DNA of 64,000 bases, taken from Acinetobacter sp. YWS30-1. Lineage in GTDB: Bacteria; Pseudomonadota; Gammaproteobacteria; Pseudomonadales; Moraxellaceae. Below the pieces are notes generated by a model. That model searched no databases and was not told where the DNA came from. It saw only the letters and a list, made by a program, of their open reading frames with translations. This document shows, piece after piece, positions 54,184 through 62,931 of the stretch. The first letter of the stretch is position 1. The number at the start of each line of letters is the position of its first letter. The position numbers and the translations under genes were made by a program. The stretch lies in the NCBI RefSeq assembly GCF_033558715.1, contig NZ_CP114606.1, positions 1,736,001-1,800,000 on the forward strand. Direction: 5' to 3'.

Positions 54184-55206
54184 ATGTCAGCACAAGAAAA
54201 AGAAACCTCCAATAGCCTTTACCGCCAATGGCAAATCTTGTCGCGTCTTTCTACCGGCAAATGGATGGGAACCCGTGAACTCCAGGAAATCCTGAATCGT
54301 GAAGGGATCGAGATCAGTTTGCGTACCATTCAGCGTGATCTGAACCAGATTGCCCAGCGTTTCCCGATTGAGAGCAGTAAAACCACGCCCCAGGGCTGGC
54401 GCTGGCGTTCAGATGCCCCGATTCAAAGCTTGCCGCATATGACCAGTTCGCAAGCGGTGACCTTTATGATGGTGGAAGAACACCTGAAACATTTGCTACC
54501 ACCTAGTCTGATTGAAGAAATGAATCCCTGGTTTGATCTGGCTCGACGCAGCCTGTCTTCACAAAATAACGTACGACAATGGATTAACCGGGTCAGAATC
54601 GTGCCTGCGACCCAACCGCTTATTCCGCCTGTCGTTGATAAAACGGCCCAACAGGCGATTTACGAAGGCCTGTTACAGGACAAACAGCTGGAATGTGTTT
54701 ATCAGGGTCGTGGGCATAATGGTGAAGAGAAAACCTATATTTTAAATCCGCTGGCATTAGTACAAAAAGGTTCAATTATCTATCTGGTCTGTACCCGTCA
54801 TGATAAATCGGATATTCAAACCTTTGCCCTGCACCGTTTTAAATCAGCGGTGGTACTGAATTCTCGTGCCCTACACCCGGTAAATTTTGATATTGATGAA
54901 TATATTGAATCTGGCGCTTTAGGATTCCGGGTCGACTTTAATCAGCCAACAGAAAATGTATTGCTTCAACTGAGCATGCCTGAATCTGATGCGCACTATT
55001 TTGAAGAAAGTCAGCTCAGCAAAGATCAAAAAATTGAAAAAATTGAAAATGGTATGGCTCTGATTAGTGCGACTGTGCCTTTTACCTCACAACTGGTTTG
55101 GTGGTTACGAAGTTTTGGCAATAAAATCAAAAATATCGAACCAAAAATAGTGGCAGATGCTGTTTACCAAGTGAATGAAACTGATTCAGTCTCTTCCAAA
55201 AAATAA
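54184..55206 (+). CDS. WYL-domain helix-turn-helix regulator
   Basis: This is a 340-residue transcription regulator. It has an N-terminal winged HTH (YRQWQILSRLSTGKWMGTRE, then LRTIQRDLNQIAQRFPIES), a middle helical region, and a WYL domain (about 160-240; LECVYQGRGHNGEEKTYILNPLALVQKGSIIYLV, with HRFKSAVVL). The C-terminal WCX-type region ends LVWWLRSFGNKIKNIEP. Such regulators bind DNA and sense nucleic acids or small ligands. It is divergent from the Anbu operon with a 241-base shared region, so it is a likely regulator of it (inference). Confidence 0.88.
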   Translation: MSAQEKETSNSLYRQWQILSRLSTGKWMGTRELQEILNREGIEISLRTIQRDLNQIAQRFPIESSKTTPQGWRWRSDAPIQSLPHMTSSQAVTFMMVEEHLKHLLPPSLIEEMNPWFDLARRSLSSQNNVRQWINRVRIVPATQPLIPPVVDKTAQQAIYEGLLQDKQLECVYQGRGHNGEEKTYILNPLALVQKGSIIYLVCTRHDKSDIQTFALHRFKSAVVLNSRALHPVNFDIDEYIESGALGFRVDFNQPTENVLLQLSMPESDAHYFEESQLSKDQKIEKIENGMALISATVPFTSQLVWWLRSFGNKIKNIEPKIVADAVYQVNETDSVSSKK

Positions 55207-55210
55207 AAAA

Positions 55211-55227
55211 GTCCCCATTTTGGGGAC
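55211..55227. terminator. Hairpin past the WYL gene
   Basis: GTCCCCA / TGGGGAC with a TTT loop lies 4 bases past the stop. No T-run follows it on the plus strand (an A-run precedes it), so termination efficiency on this strand is doubtful. Confidence 0.5.
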
Positions 55228-55666
55228 CTGATCAATTTATCATTTTATTTTTATTATTGCTCTGGTGATCTGTTACTGAGCCGGTCTGCTTTCCTCTTGC
55301 CCCAGAAAACAGACCGGATGTGTCACATTAGAAATTAAAGAGTCTGATAACATGAGCAAGCCAGCTCTGCATTATTAAAACGGATCGATTTTTTTGTCAT
55401 AATTTACACTTCTGCTGTGGGGATAAAAATCACTATAGAGCGCTTAAGCCTGTTTTTGAAATAAAAAGAATGTATGCCTTTTGCACAATTTTTCCATAGA
55501 AGATTATTTGGAAAATTTATTATCTATCTTAAAGTCAGGTATAACCACCATCATTCCATTTTCAGCAAGCTTATAAAATTAAAAAACAATTCTGTGCTTG
55601 TATAAGCCAGCAAGCTCTGCACATTATTAAACACTATCGTAGTGGAAATAGGGATTTAATTTCATA
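55228..55666 (+). other. Large intergenic region with an inverted repeat and an imperfect direct repeat
   Basis: About 440 bases with no ORF carrying a ribosome binding site. It contains the perfect inverted repeat CCGGTCTG...CAGACCGG (55281-55288 and 55310-55317). It also holds an imperfect direct repeat of CAAGC(C)AGCTCTGC-ATTATTAAA (near 55356-55379 and 55607-55631), the second copy just before the FMN-protein start. It must hold the promoter of the gene at 55667. Confidence 0.5.
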
Positions 55667-57337
55667 ATGGCTAACCCTGCGCAATTAGTACGACACAAAT
55701 TACTTAATACTTTCTTTTCACGGCATTCGGTCTGGTTTGCCTGCATCACCATCGCCGTTATTTTTACGATTTTTCATATCGGTTATGAGCCGCGCTATAT
55801 TTATTATTTTATGCCGGCAACTTTGGTGAATACGTTATGGATCGTCAGTATTCTACTGAGCCTGCTAGGCCTATATGATGTTTTGCAGAACAGACATTCA
55901 ATCTTAAAAAATTACCCGATTATGGGTCATTTTCGCTTTATCTTTGAGGAATTCCGTCCTGAAATTCGTCAGTATTTTATTGAAGCGGATCGGGATGCCC
56001 TGCCATTTTCACGTATGCAGCGCAGTCTGGTGTATCAACGGGCCAAAAATGAAAATTCAGATAAGCCCTTCGGCTCAATCATGAATGTTTATGAAGAAAA
56101 CTATAAGTTTATTAGCCATTCCCTCACCCCTTGCCGACCTGCTGATCCAGAAACCTTTCGCATTCTGATCGGCAATGAACAATGTACCCAGCCTTATTCT
56201 GCTTCCATTTTGAATATCTCGGCTATGAGTTTCGGGAGTTTAAGTGCCAATGCGGTTCGGGCTTTGAATCTTGGTGCGCAAAAAGGCAAATTCTTTCATG
56301 ATACAGGTGAAGGTAGTATCAGCCCTTATCATCTGGAACATGGCGGTGACATTGTCTGGGAAATTGGTAGCGGCTATTTTGGTTGCCGGACCTTAGAGGG
56401 TCAGTTTGATCCGGTGAAATTTGCTGAAAAAGCCAAACTTCCTCAGGTAAAGATGATTGAAATCAAGCTTTCACAAGGCGCCAAGCCTGGGCATGGTGGC
56501 ATTTTACCTAAAGCCAAGATTTCAGAAGAAATTGCACAGATTCGCGGGATTAGCCGTGAACATGACTGTGTCTCACCTTCTGGACATCCGGCGTTTAAAA
56601 CCCCGATTGAAATGATGAATTTCATTCAACAACTACGTGAGCTTTCTGAAGGTAAGCCAGTCGGATTCAAGCTTTGTCTGGGTCAACCTTGGCAATTTAT
56701 GAGTATGGTGAAAGCCATGCTACATACCAAAATTTATCCTGATTTTATTGTGGTAGATGGATCTGAGGGCGGTACCGGTGCTGCACCAATTGAATTGATT
56801 GACTATATGGGTACTCCTTTAAGAGAAGGTCTTTTGTTTGTGCACAATACCTTGGTCGGTGCAGGATTGAGAGACAAGATTAAAATTGGTGCAAGCGGGA
56901 AAATTATCAGTGCCTTTGATATTGCCAGTACCATGGCACTTGGAGCTGACTGGGTTAATTCAGCGCGCGGATTCATGTTTGCAGTCGGATGTATTCAGGC
57001 TCAAAGTTGTCATACCAATCAATGCCCTGTGGGAGTCACTACTCAGGATAAAGAGCGTCAAAAAGCCCTGCATGTCCCGACTAAGGCCGAGCGAGTATTT
57101 TATTTCCATAAAAATACAATGCATGCCCTGTCTGAGCTAATCGCTTCAGCAGGTTTAAAACATCCTTCTGCTATTAAACCGCATCATCTAGCACAGCGAA
57201 TCAGCAATCATGAAATCAAGAACTTTGCCCAGATTCATTTCTGGCTTAAAGAAGGTGAATTATTACACTGTGAAAATAAAGATGAGGAAAACTTTTATTT
57301 CCGTATGTGGAATATGGCCAAACTGGAAAGTTTTTGA
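55667..57337 (+). CDS. FMN-binding glutamate synthase-family protein, membrane-anchored
   Basis: This is a 556-residue protein with two N-terminal membrane segments (about 22-42 and 50-72) followed by a glutamate-synthase-type alpha/beta barrel. The motifs ISAMSFGSLSANAVRALNLGA, HDTGEGSISPYHLEHGGD, AKPGHGGILPKAK and VVDGSEGGTGAAPIELID are those of GltB FMN domains, and AQSCHTNQCPVGVTTQD carries the cluster cysteines. It lacks the amidotransferase and GOGAT C-terminal domains, so it is a stand-alone archaeal-type or related enzyme with an uncertain reaction. No ribosome binding site is strong. Confidence 0.88.
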   Translation: MANPAQLVRHKLLNTFFSRHSVWFACITIAVIFTIFHIGYEPRYIYYFMPATLVNTLWIVSILLSLLGLYDVLQNRHSILKNYPIMGHFRFIFEEFRPEIRQYFIEADRDALPFSRMQRSLVYQRAKNENSDKPFGSIMNVYEENYKFISHSLTPCRPADPETFRILIGNEQCTQPYSASILNISAMSFGSLSANAVRALNLGAQKGKFFHDTGEGSISPYHLEHGGDIVWEIGSGYFGCRTLEGQFDPVKFAEKAKLPQVKMIEIKLSQGAKPGHGGILPKAKISEEIAQIRGISREHDCVSPSGHPAFKTPIEMMNFIQQLRELSEGKPVGFKLCLGQPWQFMSMVKAMLHTKIYPDFIVVDGSEGGTGAAPIELIDYMGTPLREGLLFVHNTLVGAGLRDKIKIGASGKIISAFDIASTMALGADWVNSARGFMFAVGCIQAQSCHTNQCPVGVTTQDKERQKALHVPTKAERVFYFHKNTMHALSELIASAGLKHPSAIKPHHLAQRISNHEIKNFAQIHFWLKEGELLHCENKDEENFYFRMWNMAKLESF

Positions 57338-57373
57338 GCCTATAAGAATCAAAACTTAGTCAAATTAGACAAG

Positions 57374-57402
57374 AAAAAGGCGTTTACTTAAACGCCTTTT
57401 TT
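57374..57402. terminator. Terminator between the FMN protein and the alpha/beta hydrolase
   Basis: An AAAAAGGCGTTT / AAACGCCTTTTT stem with ACTT loop serves both convergent genes. Confidence 0.88.
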
Positions 57403-57420
57403 AATTGAAAGCGTGACAGT

Positions 57421-58464
57421 CTAATAATAGGTCTTACTGCCATGCGCATGTAAGAAAGCTGGAATTAAACCTGTGAGTGCTGCACGGATATCCGCACGTT
57501 CATTAATCAATTGATGTGAACCTTCTTCCAGCATTAACAAAGTTTGCAGGCGGAACTTGCGACGGATAAATTCAATATTATAACGCCAGTCCACTGTCTG
57601 ATCCTGAGCACCTTGAGCTAACCAGACAGGGATTCGGCAAGCTGGACGTGCTTCCATTTCCAGCATCCAGCGTGACATCGCTAGAATCCAGTCCATGCCC
57701 ATCATGCGGGGTTGCAAAGGATCTTTAAGTCGGATAAAACGCAGAAATTCAGGATTATGGTTATTACGGCGGAAATGACGCGGTACTTCACGCTTGATCC
57801 GGCTAATAATGCCGAGACCGAGCGGATTATGCCACCAGGCAGTTTTAGCTGGACGAATCAACGGTGACAATAACAGCACGCGATCTACAAACGGATTTTC
57901 GCGTCGTTCTGCAAATTCGAGCAAATGATGCATCCAGATCGCACCACCGGTACTTTGTCCAATGCCAACCCAAGGTTTAGGTAATTGCTCGGCATGCTTC
58001 ACATAACGATATACCGCATGCAGAACCTGCTGGTAATGATCAAAATTCTGGATACTGGCAGATGAACCATCGCTAAGACCATGCCCCGGCAGATCATAGG
58101 TCAGGACACTAAAGCCCTGTTCCAGCAACTCACGTACGATCGGCTGATAAATTCCGCTATGTTCCAGATATCCATGTAATAGAAACGCCGTTCCCTGAAT
58201 TTTGTCAAAACGGGTATTTTCTAGATTAGGTGTAAATACTTGCACATGCAGTTTAAACAGCGGCATCTGTACATAGCCCTGCCAATGCTTGCAATCCAGT
58301 AAATCAAAACCATACAGTCTGCGATAAGACAACAGATCAATAGTAGGCTGGTCATCCCTATTCAGGTTTAAGGGCTGCAAAAGCTGTGGTGTTGTTTCCC
58401 TGCTTGGCACAGGTAAATCCAGCTGTTTCAGGATGGTCGGATTTAAAAACGGAATATCAGACAT
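57421..58464 (-). CDS. Alpha/beta hydrolase (lysophospholipase-like, S33)
   Basis: This is a 347-residue serine hydrolase. The nucleophile elbow is GIGQSTGGAIW (G-Q-S-T-G), the oxyanion region is FLLHGYLEHSGIYQP, and the base is the His of EEGSHQLINE, with the acid in WLAQGAQDQTVDWR. It belongs to the monoacylglycerol lipase/lysophospholipase group; the substrate is not known. Its start overlaps the stop of the YdcF-type gene by one base (TAATG), so the two are translationally coupled. Confidence 0.9.
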   Translation of the reverse strand: MSDIPFLNPTILKQLDLPVPSRETTPQLLQPLNLNRDDQPTIDLLSYRRLYGFDLLDCKHWQGYVQMPLFKLHVQVFTPNLENTRFDKIQGTAFLLHGYLEHSGIYQPIVRELLEQGFSVLTYDLPGHGLSDGSSASIQNFDHYQQVLHAVYRYVKHAEQLPKPWVGIGQSTGGAIWMHHLLEFAERRENPFVDRVLLLSPLIRPAKTAWWHNPLGLGIISRIKREVPRHFRRNNHNPEFLRFIRLKDPLQPRMMGMDWILAMSRWMLEMEARPACRIPVWLAQGAQDQTVDWRYNIEFIRRKFRLQTLLMLEEGSHQLINERADIRAALTGLIPAFLHAHGSKTYY

Positions 58465-59603
58465 TAAGGCACCTCCCGACAGTCACTGGAGCCAAACCAC
58501 ATATCGCGGATAGTGGCCAGCATTTCATAATTGGCACGGCGACTATGATCATAATTTTGTCGACTTGGACGCCAACGGGTCAAGGACTTCGGCATCGGTG
58601 CTTCCACTGGAATAGTTTGAATGCCATTCAATGCAAACAGACGACGGGTACGCGGCATATGATAACGGTCGGTAATCAGAATCACAGTCGGTGCTCCACC
58701 TTTTTTTTGCAATAATAACGAGCTGAAACGGGTATTTTCACAGGTATTCATGCTGCGGTCTTCAAGCAATTTGGCATCGACATTGTAATTTTGTAACCAG
58801 CGCTGCATATACGGCGCTTCCACACCACTCAATACGATCGGTAACTGATACTGTTTTTCAACTGCGAGTGTGGTTTCCAGACGCAAACGGGTATAGTCAT
58901 TGACCACAATATCCTTGCCATTTTCATGTAAAGTTAAACCACCACCTAAGACCACAATGGCATAAGGTTTAGACTGATTGACCGGTTTCTGTTGCTGCTG
59001 TTCTTGCAGTAAAGCCAGATCTTCCTTGATTTCTTCTTTCGCTGTGACCTGAACGGCACTCGCTTCTTCATCTTCCAGAGGATGAGTCGTCAAGAATTCA
59101 ATATATTGCTCTATGCGTTCCTTGTTTTCATTACTGTCCCATTCCAGCAGTTCGCGGACCTTCTGAGTCGGGTCAACGGCTTCCACAGGTTCTTGCTGGG
59201 ACAATAAAGGCACTTGTGCAGGCTGGTTCTGTTCTGCTTTTTCTTCCTGCTGTTCACGCTGATGTTCTTCAATCATCTGTTGCAGTATCTTGTAGCGTGC
59301 CTGAATCAGCATCAGATTGGCAGAATGATTTTGCTGGATATCCTGCTCCATCACACGCAAATAAGCCTGACGGGCAATCCACTGATCAGAACCCGGTTCA
59401 AGCGTATCATCTTCACTCAGGGAAGCCATTTTCTGGCTTTGTGCTGCGACTTCGTTAATTTCAAAGGACACAAATCTGTTGAGTCCCTTAACCACGAGCT
59501 GAGAATAAAATGGCGAATAGATCAACATCACCAGACAGCCGAAAAATACAAACAGTCCTGCGACGATTTGTACTAAACGGACCATCCAATGGGTGTTTTT
59601 CAT
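58464..59603 (-). CDS. YdcF/ElyC family (DUF218) membrane-anchored protein
   Basis: This is a 379-residue protein with one N-terminal membrane segment (about 10-30, IVAGLFVFFGCLVMLIYSPF), then a long Glu/Gln-rich helical coiled-coil-like region (about 60-195), then the DUF218 domain: YAIVVLGGGLTLHENG, LPIVLSGVEAPYMQRWL, EDRSMNTCENTRFSS and VILITDRYHMPRTRRLFALNG. The family includes ElyC and SanA, linked to envelope and peptidoglycan integrity. The insertion of about 130 charged residues is longer than usual. It is followed by a coupled hydrolase and preceded at 5 bases by murB. Confidence 0.85.
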   Translation of the reverse strand: MKNTHWMVRLVQIVAGLFVFFGCLVMLIYSPFYSQLVVKGLNRFVSFEINEVAAQSQKMASLSEDDTLEPGSDQWIARQAYLRVMEQDIQQNHSANLMLIQARYKILQQMIEEHQREQQEEKAEQNQPAQVPLLSQQEPVEAVDPTQKVRELLEWDSNENKERIEQYIEFLTTHPLEDEEASAVQVTAKEEIKEDLALLQEQQQQKPVNQSKPYAIVVLGGGLTLHENGKDIVVNDYTRLRLETTLAVEKQYQLPIVLSGVEAPYMQRWLQNYNVDAKLLEDRSMNTCENTRFSSLLLQKKGGAPTVILITDRYHMPRTRRLFALNGIQTIPVEAPMPKSLTRWRPSRQNYDHSRRANYEMLATIRDMWFGSSDCREVP

Positions 59604-59608
59604 ATACG

Positions 59609-60646
59609 TTATTTATCCTGATAAGATCGAATTAAGCCTTTACAATCAAATAATACCGGTTCAGGTTCGAGCATAATCTTGAATTTGTCCCAGACAGCCT
59701 GCTGTACTGCGCCATAGGTTTGACGGACATCCGTCAGAGAAGCATGACCATAGTTCACCAAAACCAGTGCCTGTTTATGGAACATGCCTACTGGCCCAAG
59801 CTGTTTCCCCTTCCAGCCTGCCTGATCAATCAGCCAGCCTGCCGCCATTTTAACCTGACCATTGGCCTGCGGATAATGGGGCAAATTAGGAAAATGCACA
59901 GCAATTTGGTCAAAAACCTGTTGATTTACGATAGGATTTTTAAAGAAACTTCCCACGTTTGGAAATTCTTTAGGATCAGGCAGTTTGCTCTGACGAATCC
60001 GGATCACCTGCTGCTGCAAGTTTTCTGCTGTGAGATTATCACCCACCGCTGCTTTAAGATCACCATAATTCAGTTTCAGATTTGCCTGTTTTAATAATTT
60101 AAAAGTAACATATGTAATCACATAACGTGTTGGATCATCTTTAAAAATACTATGACGATAGGAAAAATGACAGTCTGACACAGCAATGGAATCAAATTTT
60201 TTCAGCTTACGGTCATAGACCTCTACCGCATGAATAAATTCGCCAACCTCGACACCATATGCCCCAATATTCTGCACTGGAGATGCGCCGACTAGTCCGG
60301 GAATCAGGGCCAGATTCTGCAAACCATAGAGTTTCTGTTCTGTCGTCCAGAGTACGAAGTCATGCCAGACCTGACCACCACCTACCCGCAGACATTGATG
60401 CTGCTCATTTCCTTCCAGCATTTCAATACCCTGGATATCCATATGCAGGACGAGAGCATCAATCTGTTCTGGCAATAACATATTGCTACCGCCAGAAAGA
60501 ATCAGCACATTCAGTTGTTGCTGCTCAGCAAACTCCAGTGCAGCAATCAGATCATCAGTCGATTGGATCCGGCTGTAGTAAGCGGCAATCGCTTCGAGAT
60601 TTAGCGTATTAAAAGGTTTAAGTTGAACCTGAGTCTGAATCTGCAT
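59609..60646 (-). CDS. murB: UDP-N-acetylenolpyruvoylglucosamine reductase
   Basis: MurB reduces UDP-GlcNAc-enolpyruvate to UDP-MurNAc with NADPH and FAD, the second committed step of peptidoglycan synthesis. The 345-residue protein is a type I MurB: the FAD-binding [33 protein letters not shown], and the serine of [11 protein letters not shown] as the expected proton donor are visible. It lies 5 bases before the YdcF-type gene and 3 after the phosphatase gene, so it is within a tight four-gene minus-strand operon. Confidence 0.97.
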   Translation of the reverse strand: MQIQTQVQLKPFNTLNLEAIAAYYSRIQSTDDLIAALEFAEQQQLNVLILSGGSNMLLPEQIDALVLHMDIQGIEMLEGNEQHQCLRVGGGQVWHDFVLWTTEQKLYGLQNLALIPGLVGASPVQNIGAYGVEVGEFIHAVEVYDRKLKKFDSIAVSDCHFSYRHSIFKDDPTRYVITYVTFKLLKQANLKLNYGDLKAAVGDNLTAENLQQQVIRIRQSKLPDPKEFPNVGSFFKNPIVNQQVFDQIAVHFPNLPHYPQANGQVKMAAGWLIDQAGWKGKQLGPVGMFHKQALVLVNYGHASLTDVRQTYGAVQQAVWDKFKIMLEPEPVLFDCKGLIRSYQDK

Positions 60647-60649
60647 GAC

Positions 60650-61159
60650 TTAAACCTTTTCTGTTTGATGTTGTTTAAAAATTTCTACCCAGGCCCGACT
60701 GCTGGACTCACATTGGTTCAGGACACGTTCAAAACCATCTGCCCCGCCATAATATGGATCTGGCAAAGCCTGTTTTGGATAGTGCTGATCATGTTCACTC
60801 ATTAAAGCAACCTGGGCACGCAGGCGTCCGAATTCTGCCTCTGCCTGATGCTGGAGCGCCTGAATATCTGCCAGATTTTCCAGATCCATCGCCAGAATCA
60901 GATCATAATCAATAAAATCATGGGTTTTGAGTTGACGCGCACGCAGGCCAGAAAGATCATAACCCCGTTTTAAGGCATGTTGCTGGCTACGCAAATCAGG
61001 TGCTTTCCCCGGATGGTAATTACTGGTTCCTGCTGAGTCGACCACAATATCGAGTTTCTGTTCATCACAATAATGTCTGAGTACCACTTCTGCCGTGGGA
61101 GAACGACAAATATTTCCCAAACAAACACATAACACCTTATATGGCGTTCTGGATGACAT
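60650..61159 (-). CDS. Low-molecular-weight protein-tyrosine phosphatase family protein
   Basis: This is a 169-residue LMW-PTP. The active-site loop is VCLGNICRSPTAE (C-x5-R with C and R in CLGNICR), and the general acid lies in LPDPYYGG. The fold is complete. The family dephosphorylates tyrosine kinases of exopolysaccharide export or small substrates, but here it stands with murB and has no adjacent kinase. The ATG at 61159 is chosen, with GAGG 6 bases upstream. It is the first gene of the phosphatase-murB-YdcF-hydrolase operon. Confidence 0.93.
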   Translation of the reverse strand: MSSRTPYKVLCVCLGNICRSPTAEVVLRHYCDEQKLDIVVDSAGTSNYHPGKAPDLRSQQHALKRGYDLSGLRARQLKTHDFIDYDLILAMDLENLADIQALQHQAEAEFGRLRAQVALMSEHDQHYPKQALPDPYYGGADGFERVLNQCESSSRAWVEIFKQHQTEKV

Positions 61160-61277
61160 AAACAACCTCAGAGTTAATCATTTTCAAGATACTTATGTTA
61201 AGTTATTTACCTGATGAATCCTATATCACCGCCCCATAATAATTTTGTATTTGCGATAAAAATTAAAGGATAAAGAC

Positions 61278-62435
61278 ATGAATCGATTTCAGTTTCAAAC
61301 CGTTCCCAACATCATCGCCGGCCTCGGCACGATTCAGGAATTATCCTCTATTCTCAAACAGGGCCGTTATCAGCGTGTTTTACTGGTCACTGATCCAGGC
61401 ATGCTACAGCATCAATTACACCTGCCTATTCTGGAAATTATTGAAGATGCGGGACTGGATTATGCAATTTATTCCGATGTACAGGCCGATCCACCTGAGC
61501 ATGTAGTGCTTGAAGCAGCAGATTTTGCCAAACAGGAAAATGTCGATATCGTAATTGGCTTTGGTGGTGGCAGCTCTATGGATGTCGCCAAGCTGATTGC
61601 AATCTTGAGTCATCCGGCACAGCATCAATCTTTGTCTGATCTGTATGGCGTAAATCAGGCTACTGGCCCCCGTTTGCCCTTGATTTTGGTTCCTACCACT
61701 GCAGGTACGGGATCTGAAGTTACTCCGATTTCAATTGTCACTACAGGTGAAACTACAAAAACCGGAATTGTGGCACCGATCCTGTTTGCAGATACTGCCA
61801 TTCTGGATGCAACCTTTACCCAAAATCTGCCGCCCTTAATTACTGCTGCGACCGGCATTGATGCCATGGTCCATGCCATTGAAGCTTATACTTCTAAAAT
61901 CAAAAAAAATCCCTATTCCGATATGCTGGCCAAGCATGCCTTAAAACTGTTAAATGCCAATCTGCAACGTGTGCTGGACGATGGTCAGGATCTGGACGCA
62001 CGTCAAAACATGCTGGTCGGCTCGATGCTAGCAGGTCAAGCTTTTGCCAATGCACCAGTAGGTGCAGTGCATGCTTTGGCTTATCCATTAGGTGGACATT
62101 TCCATATTTCGCATGGACATAGTAATGCACTGGTATTAACTGAGGTGATGAAATTTAATACGCCGGATGCCAAATCGCTCTATGCCGAACTGATGTGCTG
62201 GTTAGATCCACAAAGCAAAGGCTGTCACGATGGCCTGACTGACCTGTTTATTGATCATTTTAATAACCATCTGGTGAAAAGTGGCTTAACCCTGAAACTC
62301 AAACAGTTAGGAATTCCTGAACATATGCTGATGATTATGGCGGAAGATGCCATGAAACAGAGCCGCCTGTTACAGAACAATCCACGTGAACTTACTCTGG
62401 AAGATGCTTACAACATCTATCAGGTGATCTATTAG
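61278..62435 (+). CDS. Iron-containing (group III) alcohol dehydrogenase
   Basis: This is a 385-residue NAD(P)-dependent dehydrogenase. The cofactor loop VIGFGGGSSMDVAKL, the PTTAGTGSEVTP segment, and the metal ligands (Asp in AATGIDAMVHAIE, and His residues of AVHALAYPLGGHFHISHGHSNA) are intact. Substrate (ethanol, butanol, lactaldehyde or other) is not readable. The plus-strand gene has its own promoter region. A hotdog thioesterase gene follows 54 bases later. Confidence 0.93.
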   Translation: MNRFQFQTVPNIIAGLGTIQELSSILKQGRYQRVLLVTDPGMLQHQLHLPILEIIEDAGLDYAIYSDVQADPPEHVVLEAADFAKQENVDIVIGFGGGSSMDVAKLIAILSHPAQHQSLSDLYGVNQATGPRLPLILVPTTAGTGSEVTPISIVTTGETTKTGIVAPILFADTAILDATFTQNLPPLITAATGIDAMVHAIEAYTSKIKKNPYSDMLAKHALKLLNANLQRVLDDGQDLDARQNMLVGSMLAGQAFANAPVGAVHALAYPLGGHFHISHGHSNALVLTEVMKFNTPDAKSLYAELMCWLDPQSKGCHDGLTDLFIDHFNNHLVKSGLTLKLKQLGIPEHMLMIMAEDAMKQSRLLQNNPRELTLEDAYNIYQVIY

Positions 62436-62489
62436 ATTTAGGATTATTTTCGACACAGCAGATCTAGCCACTACAAGTTATTTAAAAAT

Positions 62490-62924
62490 ATGAAAGCAGC
62501 TCTTAAACAACGCGAACATTATTCATTTTTTCTGCCGATACAGACTCGTTGGGCAGACAATGATCTGTATGGCCATGTCAATAATGTCACTTATTATAGC
62601 TATTTTGATACGGCCGCGAATGCCCTTTTGATTCAGGAAGCCGCATTTGATCCCAAATATTCTCCAATGATTGGACTGGTGGTCAGCTCGCAATGCCAGT
62701 TCAATCAGGAGCTGTCTTATCCGGAAATTATTGAGGTAGGTGTCGCCATAGAAAAAATGGGGAATAGTTCTCTCAGCTATGATCTGGCAATCTTTAAAAT
62801 GAATTCTGATACGGCAGCCGCTCAAGGCAGTTTTGTGCATGTGTTTGTCGATCGCCACACACGAAAAAGCACCCCGATTCCAGCTGAAATGCGGGATGCT
62901 TTAGCGCGTTTTGTCTCAGCCTAA
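62490..62924 (+). CDS. Acyl-CoA thioesterase (4HBT hotdog family)
   Basis: This is a 144-residue hotdog protein: TRWADNDLYGHVNNVTYYSYFD is the 4HBT active-site motif with the Asp (WADND) in place, followed by VVSSQCQFNQELSYPE and FVHVFVDR. The family hydrolyses acyl-CoAs such as 4-hydroxybenzoyl-CoA. The substrate here is unknown. It ends 7 bases before the convergent dnaX stop, with no clear hairpin between them. Confidence 0.9.
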   Translation: MKAALKQREHYSFFLPIQTRWADNDLYGHVNNVTYYSYFDTAANALLIQEAAFDPKYSPMIGLVVSSQCQFNQELSYPEIIEVGVAIEKMGNSSLSYDLAIFKMNSDTAAAQGSFVHVFVDRHTRKSTPIPAEMRDALARFVSA

Positions 62925-62931
62925 AATTATT

